Source: Heliocidaris erythrogramma (lineage: Eukaryota; Echinodermata; Echinoidea; Camarodonta; Echinometridae). From it: 64,000 nt of DNA. Shown in pieces: positions 45,501 to 57,500 of the stretch (within the stretch, counting starts at the first letter, position 1; every line of letters begins with the position of its first letter). Where the stretch lies: NCBI GenBank assembly GCA_025617745.1, contig CM046866.1:19227725-19291724 (forward strand). Direction: 5' to 3'. The notes beneath the pieces were generated by a model. The model was not told the origin of the DNA, did no database searches, and was given only the letters and a program-made list of their open reading frames with translations. The position numbers were made by a program, and so were the translations under genes.

Positions 45501-48500
45501 CATATTTCCTCACTGTCACTTGTAGAACTTGTATGGTAGGTGTTCCAGCATTGAGGGCTGCTAAGAACGTTCTGAACTCAAAGCGACTATGGTCGAGGGC
45601 GATTAGTTGTCCAAGAAGCAATAGCCTGTCGAGATCAATCTGTACTGAAACCGGCAAAAGGTTCGTCAGCAAAAACACAATCTCATCTGCAGCTGATTTT
45701 GGCACCCCAAGGATCTGCTTAAAGAGGTGAGACTGAGTCCTGTCAAGCTTCAGCAGCGTAGATTTTGTGAATTTGATTATGGATGAGCCATCGTGGGAAT
45801 ACAAAACGTTTTCCAAAGCTGAGATACGAGAGTGGGGATGAGTCCGCCTGTATAGGCACCTGTGCCGGTAAGGGAGTAAAATGTACGGAGACCGACTCCG
45901 ATGATGTTATCAGTAGGATTGAATCGTGCCCCCGATTTAGTGATCCCAAGATGTGGATGACTCTCTCTCTCTCTCTCTCCTCTACGATGGAACCACTCAC
46001 TTCCCAAGATGATCTCGTAAGCTGTTTGGTCTTGTTGGTTACCACCACTGCACATTTAGAAGGATTGAATCTGTAGTGCCATTGCTGATCATAGTTAAAG
46101 GCAATCTCTAACATTAGCTGCAACTCTGTTGAAGAGGTAGCGATGAGTGCAACATCGTCAGCAAGGACTACCAAGCCGGAAAAACGACCGTCTATTATGC
46201 ATCCAAGATTCTTCTCACGCAATATCTTAATCAGGCCATCGACAAATGCAGTATACAATGTAGGAGATAAGACCCCACCTTGCCTTACGCCTTGGGTGAC
46301 AGATATTGAGTTGCTGGCCTGACCCTTCCAGAAGACTTTGTACATTGATTCTAACATATCCTGGATGCATGGGTTTAGCTTAGAAAACCTCAGCTTGAGA
46401 AAGAGACCCCTATGCCATACAGTGTCAAAGGCCTATTCATCGTCGAGGAGAGCTAGGTAAGTTGGCTGTTTGTGAACTGTATTCAGTTCAGTGATAAGCT
46501 CGAGTGAGACAGAGGTAAGTAGGCAGGAGAACCCCTTCCTGAATCCAAATTGAAGTTCATCTGGGATGTTACTGGAGTAGAGTTGATGTTCAATATGGGG
46601 TTTGAGAGATAGTTCCAGAAGCTTACATAGAACAGATGTCAGAGTTATCCCTCTGTAATTCCTTGGATCATGTGGGTCTTTCCCTTTCCCTTTATGAAGT
46701 GGAAGAATGAGTCCCTCCTTGAATGCTTTAGGACAATATGCATGATGTAAGAGGGAATTGAACAGAGCAAGTAAGAGTCGGCGAGCCGTATCCCCAAGGT
46801 TCTTAATATGCTCAGGGGAGACATTATCAATGCCTGCCGCTTTACCCATCTTTAGTCGTTTGATAGCTTCGTCGATGTCTAAAGACGTAAGGTGGATACT
46901 GCTGATTGCCTCCAGATCTAATCCATGGTTGCAAGGTTGATCTTGGTAAGGACTGCATTCCATAGATTGACTCGACACATGATCATCAGAGAGAGTATCA
47001 CTCACAGCATTATCGGATGACAGGGATGAGAAATAAAGCTGCCAACAATGAAGCATATCTTCACCTTCATAAAGATGGTCATTATATGAGAGTTTATTCA
47101 CATCAGTCTGGGCAGTGTCAGCTCCACGGTTCCTCTTCACAATGTGGTAGACGATACAGAGAGACTGAAGCTTTTGGTCTAGATATAACGCTGAGGAGAA
47201 CAACTAGTGTGTGTGTGAAGCTGACGAGTGGCTGTGCAGACTATATACATAGTGCAAGTAAAAACTATCTCCTGTATGGAGCTAGCACTAGCAGGGGGAG
47301 GTGCATGCCCTGAAGACGCCCAGTGAAGGAGCGATGATGACGTCTGCAGGGAGTGCATTCCAAAGCCTAACTGCTGTTGGCATGAAGGAGTATATGTACA
47401 CGTCCTTGGTAGAGTAAGATGTGAGACTGGTATTTTGCAGGATGGTAATTTCTCAGTCTTGTATTAGTCATCTGTCTTTCTCAATGGCTCAACATGTTGT
47501 TCGTATAGGACCAATAGGAAGTCCGAGTAATCTTCTGGACCGCTTTCCTGAAAGATCTAAAACTGTCCCAGTCATCCTTCGAGTTTGACGTTCTTGCTTT
47601 TCTGTAAAGTCTTTTTCCTGATCATGCGTTTCATAGATGGAATGATCCAAGGTTGATTTTCATTTGGTCGTATTCTTTCCCCATACTGTACCTTTGATTC
47701 AAATGACTCGATCGCACCATGCGATCAAGTCAGCGACGTTATACGCACGGTGCGATCAAGTCATTTGAATCAACGGTACAGTACGGGGAAAGATAGGCTC
47801 GGCAAGGATATTCCATTTTTTTCCATCGAAATAATCGTCAGATCGTAAAAACAAAGAGCCTGCTGGATAGTTACAGTAATTATCTTGAAATGTATCAAGT
47901 ACAAATTCCTATCTTATCTACCGAAATTAAGCGATGCGACAAGCCAAACTAATGGGCGAGGATGACTTTGGTTATTTGAACCTGAAGTTATATCCAATAT
48001 GATGACGTAAGTTGACAAAAGATGAAGATTAAAATATATATACTGATCAAGCTGGTACCATTTTAAAAGAGGGGGTGGTGTGATGTAAAAAAATAGAAGG
48101 GGGTGGCACTTTAACGTAGAACTCTCTACAAGAAGGTAGCGAGTCCACATAGATCTGGCACACGTGTTGTGTGTATGTACGTCGCGCCTGTGTGGTGTGT
48201 GCATGCGCGCAATATTGGATTTGTAACTACAGTTAGAGATCGATGGGCGCGACTCAACAGCAGCCAGCTACTGAGACGCCATCCCGGAAGTACGTATACA
48301 TTGTCGTCATTCTCTTTAAAATGGAGCATTTTCATGAAATATGGGATACGGGATACATTGATGTTTTTTTATATTAAATCAAGATTTTGGCAAGAATAAA
48401 GTTTATTTTAGCAGTTTAGGAAGTTTAAGGCTGTCGGGTGGCGACTCAATGCGCATGGATGTTAGTAAAGTTTTCCATATTAAAGTAGAACTACTCCCCG

Positions 48501-51500
48501 CACGATTTTTTTTTCTTCACACAGCGCCAAATAAAGTAAAACTACTACAGTCAAACCTGTCTATAGCGGCCACCGAAGGGAAACGGAAAAAGTGGCCGCT
48601 ATAGACAGGTGGCCGCTATAGACAGGTCGGCGGCCATTTTTAATTTTTTGCACATACACTGTTACACGCAACAAAGTTAGTGTACATGCATCCATATATA
48701 TCACTTAGGAAAACAAGCTATAGATCAACAGATTTGACGTATAACATGTCATATGATATATAAATGCTAAAATAATATGCTTTGTTGTCAATAAATGAGA
48801 AAAACAATAGATATACGAGCAATCTGTGTAAAATGAATTTTCCCTCAAATTACCACGTACGTACCACCCGCGGTAGACTGCTGTTCTTGATTTTTATAGT
48901 CTAAAAACGATGTCTAATCATGCTTTTGCTTCCTGTCAAAAAATTACAATAAGTTTATCTTTTGAATAAAATCGTGCAATCAATTTTCATTCAATAAATA
49001 TTTGCCTTTTGAATGGTTTAAAAGAAGTTTTAACTGTTTTTGAGAACAGGCGATAGAAGGTGCATGTAACGAAAGCGCTTCTGTGCGGAGTGAATGGTGG
49101 TTTCCTCAACCACGATATTGCCGTAATGTCTAACACTGAATGTCAAAAGAATGTTTGGCTGAGAATAGAGCAGTTGAACAGTTGGTAATTGTTATGAATT
49201 TCATTTCAATAATGAAAAATCAGTCTTTTTGTTCAGGGATACATCTATGCTCTGTTGAGACTATGTCTGGCTTCACAGAATTTCTCTGCTTTTGAAGGAG
49301 AGCCTCAAATTTCCAAAGTTCAAAGATGTCAAAACTCCTCCAAACAGACGGATTTTCCTGTCTATAAAGTCTAGTAATTAGTATCATTGATCATGACCAA
49401 GCAGATTAACGCGACCAGGCTCACCAGTGCTTATGCAGTGCAGAGCTTCTAATATTAGGGTCTATGTTTCATATTTTTGATATTGATCACTTGTTCAGTT
49501 TTTAAAATATTGTAAACAAAATTTGAGAAATCATATCATAGCGGGTCTTCGCCAGATAGAATTATGTCTTTTTACCCTTCTTTGACCTTTATTACACAGA
49601 TCTTTGATCCTTCTATGAAGAAGAAAAAGAAGAAGAAGAAGACGCCCTTTGATCTGGATGCTGCTCTTGGTGGTGAAGCACAGACAGAGGAAGCGGATAG
49701 TACGGCTGCAGCAACAGAGAATGTTGAATCAGGGATGACACCAGCTGTAAAGGAGGAGGAGGGAGAAGGAGAGAAGAGAACAAAGAAAGAGAAAGCATCT
49801 ACAGATAATTGTAAGTTCTGTTTAAATGCAGCATAGCATTAGAACAGATGTACGGTGTAGATTTTTCTGTTTTGTGAAATAACAAGAAATTGCTACTGTC
49901 TTGTATTTTTGTATATTCTTAAGTGATAAATAGCAAGAATTCTAATGCTAAGTCAAGAAATTTAAGCAGATAGTATCACCTGGGATGTCAAATTTTCCTT
50001 CATTCCCCACCCCCCTCCAAAAAAAGGTCTAATCTTATTTTCTTTATGTAAAGTACACTTGATGAATTAGTCAAGAAAGGCCTACTACCGTATTTTGCAG
50101 CGTAAAGGCCGCAGTATTTTCATCCAAAATATGAACCCAAAGTCTGGGTGCGGCCTATTAGCAACAGCATACAAAGATGAACCGCCTCCAAAATCACCAC
50201 ACGTATTGGAATGGACGGGACTATCTACATTGAGCCTGTGCTCTATCTCTATCGATGTAATTATCTTTCAACTATTGAAATATTTTCATTCATAAATAAA
50301 GCATTCAGAACTAATAACTAAATATCTCATAAATATAATTACAAGACCTCGCATGGTCTTCCGTGGTTGACAAAGCCCTCGTACAATGCTCGATTGAGCT
50401 TGAGTAACGTGCTGAAATCAGCCTAAAAAAATACCTGAATTTTCTTCCCGGGTCGATGTTATGGTAGTATCAAAGAGGCAAAAGTATTTTCTGTACTATG
50501 AGCTATTGTAATGGACATTACAGCACAACATAGGCCCTCTGTAAGTTTTAATTAGTCTTTTAAGCGGACCCTGTGTAGAGAGAGAGCGATGGCACCTCTC
50601 CACCTCCGCGCTATTTCAGCGCGGTCGTATCTTCGCAGGATCCTTCGCGGAAATGTGTGTATTTTGTATGGAGTGGATTTTCATAGCGCACGTGGTGTGT
50701 GCGTTATCCTACGTTGTAGGTCATGGCAAAGATCTTAAAAGAGAAGGACACTCCCCCTATTTTTATGTAACGGAATTGGTCTCATGGAGAAGGGCACCCT
50801 TCCCCTAGCCGTTACATCGGACTCTGTACAAAATTGGGAGAGTGTCTATCTTCCTTTTTACGATCTTTGGTCATGGCAAGGAAATGTTTCAGCTTGCAAA
50901 TCTTTGTGACAGTGTTTTCAATTTCCTCTTCGAAACCATCATGCTGTATATGTATTTTTCTGTCTTTGGAAATCACTTATACCCACATCTCACGAGAAGG
51001 CGATTCCGCTGCGATCATCAAAAATCGACAAAGCGCGGTGGATCGTGGCTTGAGCTTCTTCAATCTTCTCCGTCGTATCTTGAGCCTTGCTAAAGCGTCA
51101 ATGATCGCCACCATCTTCCTTGTCGCCACAAATTTTGAACATGTTCAAAACTTCCGTAGCGAGAGCGCCGAGGTCGCAAAGCACGCCACAATCGTCTCAA
51201 GAGCGTATTAAGAACGACATGTCCGTAGCTCTAACGTATCAGCATCGGATTAAGCGTACTTCAAGCGCATTGGAAGCGGCTCCTCTCGCCAGTGCTTTCA
51301 GGCCCGTTCCCAAGACGATACTACCACGCTGCTTACGTTAACAACACGATGGACTCGCGCTTGGCACGCTTCAAACCGCTTCCGCCGCGACGCGACATTA
51401 TTTGAATGGTGCTTGGAGCGCGCTCCCATCACGCTGAAGGCGTACGCGCTGCGCTTCTTCAGCGCTCGCGCTGCGCTGCTACCGATTAGGCTGAGATGGC

Positions 51501-54500
51501 GCAACGACCATCCACGCTGCTATAAATGGCCGCGGCGATAGCGGCGCTTCATCACATTCTCAACAGATCGACTGAAGAGATGTCATCTTTCCCACTTTCT
51601 ACAATGATCGCTTAAAATCGTTGCAAGAGCCCAGCATGAGCGTATCACAGTCGCCCCTCTCGTAGCAGCACTGTAGCGAGGTCTTAATAAGCGTATGAGC
51701 CTCGTAATACCATCGTCTTGAGCGCAGAAGCAGCGCCCCTCATCGTCCTCGAAATGGGGCAAGAAGGCAGCAGCGTCGCACTATCATCGTATTACCATTG
51801 TCTCCAGCGCAGGTAGATCGCAGCGACGCTGCAGCGCAATCGCCGCGCAGGCCAAAAATGGAGTTGGAGGGCGATTCTGCCACGCTTTGCAAAATTTTCA
51901 CAGATCGCCATGGTCGCCATGATCGCCTTTCTCGTGAGATGGGGGCATTACGGAACTCTTGATGGAATATGCACCCATGTAAAATATCTCTCCACAATTT
52001 TTTTACAGTGATGGAAACATTTCCTTTCCAATTTCATTTGTGAAAGTGCCTCGATTTGCGAGTTGCATTCACGGTTAATAGTCCCATTCGTAGTTTAACT
52101 TTTATAGTAGGGAGACTGCACGTACCGTAGTACTAGTACTAGTCTACAAAGATGTACGTGTTTGCGAGCACTACGCTTCGTCAGATTCTCTTTCTCTTTT
52201 TAAATTCTTATTGACATAAAAGAAAAGACATCTATGAATAATCGTCTTCTAAAAGTCAATACAATAAAAGTTTGGCCCTTGTTTTTTTGTTGTATGAATT
52301 TTGGGGGGCAAAATTTCTTAATGCTTGTAATTTTTCCCCATATTTTTTTTTTCCCATATTTTTTTTTTCCCATAATTTTTTTCCAATTGAGTTGTCAAAG
52401 TTGGGGTGCGGCCTGTGCAGCAGTGAGGCCTTTAAGCCGGAAAATATGGCACTTTGATTTGAAAGCAGTTTGGTTCCTTATTCATGAATAGAATATTTCA
52501 GAGCCTTTCAACCTGAGGTTTTAGAATTGAAATACAAACCACATTTTAAAGGCTATATTTTCCCATTGGCACATACATTCAATATCCTATATTGCTTGAT
52601 TTTCACTGATAGTTTTTCAGGAGAAAAACAAAAAGCCTTCCCCCATGAAAGATTTCCTCCATGAAAGATGTGAAGTTCGTAAGGTGCAAACTTTGCCTGC
52701 AAAAATGTTTATAAAAACTGTCATTATTATAGGTTGATGTCTGATTGTAATTGGTGTATTCTCTTTCTCACAATGTCTGATAGTTGATGATCTTGATCTG
52801 GAAGATTTCACAGCCATGAAGAAAAAGAAGAAAAAGAAGAAGACGGCTTTCGTCATGGATGGTCTTGAATCGGCTTTACCGGTAAGAACAAGCTACAGTA
52901 TATTCTTAGGTTACTTCATTCAGCAAATATTTCTAACCTTGGAGAGAGTGGAGCCAGAGGTGTATCAGGTCCAGGTTGTGAGTTCATTCATCATAATCTT
53001 GCCTCACTCTTGCATCACTCTTGCATCATACATTCAAATTTGTTCTTGGTCGGTATATGCCTGCTTGAAGCATACGTACATTATACTACAAGATGATGCA
53101 ATGTTGGCTAGAGTAGTAGTAGTATGAATTTAAAGGGAAATCCAACCTTAAAAGCAAGTTGCTTTGAAAAAGAGAGGAAAAATCAAAGAAGCAGATTGGT
53201 GAAAGTTTGAACGAAATCGGACAAGTAATAAGAAAGTTATGAATTTTTGAAAGTTGTAATCACTATATATGGGAATTTCAAATTGGCCGAATAGGTATTA
53301 AATGTCACCGTGATGTAGCTGTGGACAACTCCCCCATTCGCTCCAACACACAAAATGACTAAAATGTCACTTTTTTCAAAATGTATTACTCAGTAGGATC
53401 TTTTTTTTTCATGAGGACCTATAATAATATGCTATCTCCAATATATTTTGAGTACTGCCCCGATGGTGCAAATTAATGATACTTTTGTGTATGATAGACG
53501 GGAGAGTTGTCCACAAAAATGTCACAATTGACTCACCAAATTGCCAATTTGAGATTCGCATAGATGTAGTGATCTCATTTTTCAATTATCCATAACTTTC
53601 TTAGTCCTTGTCCGATTACTTTCAAACTTAAACCATCCTGTTTTTCTTATTTTTATGCTTTCACACAAATCATCTTATTACCAAGGTTGGATTGCCCTTT
53701 AAATTTGATTTATTCTCAGTATTCGACCAGGGGGGCGTTTCATGAAAGGACTTGTCAGATATTCTATCCGACAAATTTGCTCTCAGCCAATCATATGCAA
53801 GGATTTCAGTAGCTTATAACAGTTGTTGGATAAAATATCCGGCAACTTCCTTCCATGAAACGCTCCCCAGAAGCATCAGAAGGAAGAGGAATAATTCAGT
53901 TTTTAATGTACATAAAGGTACATAAGTTACAGTAATCTTACAGAATTTCCAATTATGCAACAGAAGAAGAAAATGACTAGAACAGCCTTTTTTTTGTTTG
54001 GTCTTGAGCCTGCTTCACCAGTATAATAACCAATTCATAGTTTCTAGAAATGTCATCGTTATCGGACAAATGTGACCAGCCCTTTAGTCTTTAGGTTTAC
54101 CTTTGTTGGTGAATTGTAGTCAGCCAACTGGTAAACTTTTGTGGTTGTGGCATATTCTAAAGTTGCTCCCTTAACTCTTCTCTATCAGGATGTGGATGAG
54201 AGCACAAGCAAGGAGCAGGCAGAGGATGATGTTCCCATGGCTACGGAAGACATGCCAGACATGGAGGACCTAGACATCACAAAACAGAAGAAGAAGAAGA
54301 AAAAGAAAAAGAAGCGCATTGAAGATATGGAAGAAGATGCTGTTGATTCTGTGACAGGAAAGGAAGAAGGTAGGTTAAATTCTATGAATTCACTTTATCA
54401 GAAATTTAGAATCCATAAATGGATGATCATGATGGCAGTCATTGTAGCACCATTTTGCTTAGTAGTGCTGTCATCAAATACAATTTTCTTTGTCGGCATT

Positions 54501-57500
54501 GGCAACATTGCGTGTGCAAGAACAAGTTACTACCGCTGCAGGGAGCCTACTGCTGCAATGATCGGCGATGAAATGGAGCATAACAATAACCTAGAAACAC
54601 TGAAATGGCCAAAAGAAGTATTACAACACTTAACAAATAATTTGATGTGGAATTCAGAGAAATGTCCACTTTATTATACCCCCGCCAAATGAAGTTTGAA
54701 GGGGGTATATAGGAATCAGTCGACGGTTGGGCGGGCGGTCGGTCGGTCCGTTGCAAATCTTGCGGATCGAACTACTTTCTCAGTTTTCGACCAAAGCTCA
54801 TGAAAGTTGGTACACACATTGGTCTTGGTGGGAAGATGTGCAAGACATATTTTTTGGATGTGTCGGAAGCTGCATTGCCATGGAAACGGCATATCTATGG
54901 CAGTAAATCAGGGAAAAATCTTGCGGATCGAACTACTTCCTCAGTTTTCGACCAAAAGTCAAGAAATTTGGTACACACATTGGTCTTGTTGGGAAGATGT
55001 GCAAGACATATTTTTTGGATGTGTCGGAAGCTGCGTTGCCATGGAAACGGCATATCTATGGCAGTAAATCCAGGAAAAATCTTGCAGATCGAACTGCTTC
55101 CTCAGTTTTCGACCAAAAGTCAAGAAAGGCTGTTGTCACGAGGCAGGGGTATTAATCATCATCTTTAGTGATATTTCTAGTTCCATTGGATGTTTAATGT
55201 GGAATTCACACTTGAACATTATCATAATCATGTCACTGACATCAGAATCTTTGTCGACATGTCATCTTCCTGCTGAAAATGCGTTTTGTTGACAAGATTA
55301 CATCATACTATTTCTCTGAGAAATCTACCAGTAGATGACATTCAAGTTGAAATACATACAATTTACGATCGGTGATGGATTAAATCCAAGAAAATATCTT
55401 GATAAGGATCCAGATATGTTATTTAATAATTTATTACTGGTTGTACAACGTGCTCCGGCAACAATTTCCTGAAGTAAACCAAATTTCTAACTTCATCCAT
55501 GGACCATACACTTTGTACCTAATACCCCTTTCAAACCTGTTTACCCGCTTAACTTCACTGGTGAAAACCTTCAAATTCTATGAGCACGATTTCCTGAGGT
55601 TACGCGGGAAAGTACAGGAGCACCATTCAGACTGACCTCACTTCCCCGGTGAAGTTGCCATTGGTTATGAATTGAATTCCACGTTTGCTCGGCCGGATGT
55701 CCGGTTACTCAGGGTGTGCCTGTTTGTGTAATTCGCGCGGGGTTTTTAAAATGAAAGTCGCTGTCAGTGTAGAAAAATATGGCATCTACGTCGTGTGCTG
55801 CACCGATTGTAAACATTAACTTGTGAAGAGTATTATGACACTTGTAAAAGTTAAAATAAAAAGAATAAAAATCCTCATCATAATTATTAAAATATGCTAA
55901 GTATTGACATCATATTTCCTGTGCAGTTAATGTTCAGTTTCAGGAGAATAGGAATTATAAATATTACAAATAACAGTTACACACAGACGAAGGGCCATCA
56001 GTTTATGTTATGCTGCTGCGAAGGGCGAGCTGGCCTTAGTGCGCGTAATCTCAGTGACAGGGCGGAAGTGCTAATTGACCTCTGACGTATTTCACCAGTG
56101 AAGTTCTCTGCTTCCCTTTCAGACGAACCACTTGCCCACTTAAACTCTCTTCACCTGCTTAACTTCTCCACCTCGGTAGGTGGTGAAGTTATTCCATATA
56201 ACGGAAACAAGATACGACAGTGCTGCCTCAGCAGTTACCCGTTAGTCTGTTAGGTCTCGTGTGATAACAAAAGACATTATTTTCTTTAAATTTGTTCTCT
56301 ACGTATAAATATGAATATTTCTCGATATTTTCACTACATACATCAATAGTTTTTTCCTGATTCTTTCCCATTTATTTTTAAAGACAAGTCAGAATTAAAG
56401 GACACGAGTGGCACAACGTGGGCAGGAACAGAGCGTGACTACACATATGATGAGGTATGTTTTAGATATTCTGGAAATTAGTATTCTAACCATCATAAAT
56501 ATACAAGCTTGAATAAAGGGGAATTCTACCTTTTTAAAAGGTTGAATTGGATTAAAACAAAACAAATCAGGGATAAAATTGGTGAAAGTTTGAAGGAAAG
56601 TGGACAAACATTAAGAATTTCCAGATGATTACACCTTTTTGAGTCAATGAAGAGATTCCTTCTTGTCAAGCTTAAAGATAAAGTTGAGTTCTGGTCATTA
56701 CATTGTAAAGGAAACTGTCTCAAAGCAATTAGGAAATGTTGATCATGTCTACATAAGAATTGGTGTATACTGTGAGGTTTTGGAATCATAATATTGATGA
56801 GGAACTGAGCTGATCTCACTAAATAGGTAAGCACTGCACAAAGAAATTTGTATATGGGACTGCAAACATATGTAGCATGAATTTTCAGCCCGAACACTTA
56901 ATCTATTTCTTGTCATATTTCAAATATGAGAGCATTTGTAGAGTATTGAATGATCCTTTTCAGGGGACATTTCAGCTATGATGTTCTGGTTGATTATACA
57001 CTGTATATTGATACAAACATCAATCTACTATAGAGGCGAGCTTTTTCAATATCAAGGTCTAATTCATCAGTATAACCATGGAAGTCCTTCAGGCAGCGGT
57101 CATTTCTTGGACAATAATTGAATTGCTAACGAAAGAAATATGAAAGAAAACGATCAGGGCCTGTATTATTGAGTATTTAAGTACAAAATATGAGTATTTT
57201 ACTTAGTTTACTACTGAGATAAAATACTTAAGCAACTGTGGTATTCATTTGAATCTTTTGGTTATTATTTACCCTAAGAAAAAGAAAGCTCACTAGCAGG
57301 CTTATTCCAATTACTTGATTGGCCGGTATGTATATGCGGAGCTGTATAAGCTGCGCACAAGCAAATTATATAAGCGCACATTTAATGCAACCCATTTATT
57401 GTGCATTATTTTGGACTGGCTGTGTGACGTCACAATTGCTATCATTAAGTATTTGCCCTAAAGTCAGCTTGCTAAAGTAAAATTCTTAGATTTGATCTGA

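Larger units (their letters stand above)
42595..49599. other. EIF2S2 intron 1, about 7 kb, repeat-built
   Basis: Contains the 670-bp direct duplication (42944-43613 and 44575-45252), the reverse-strand LINE fragment (45320-47210), a 110-bp hairpin (47684-47793), a short inverted repeat (48549-48631) and the half-MITE (49066-49132). 47214-47680 and 47800-48540 are unassigned. Confidence 0.7.
52882..54188. other. EIF2S2 intron 3
   Basis: Mostly two MITEs (53130-53702 and 53732-53868). The rest is unassigned AT-rich sequence. Confidence 0.6.

Noticed and set aside
45743-47203. Intact host gene with reverse transcriptase similarity
   Set aside because: In-frame stop, frameshifts and absent 5' domains show a dead LINE fragment.
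53130-53702. Coding exon between EIF2S2 exons 3 and 4
   Set aside because: It is a palindromic MITE with a second copy elsewhere. Exons 3 and 4 join in phase without it.
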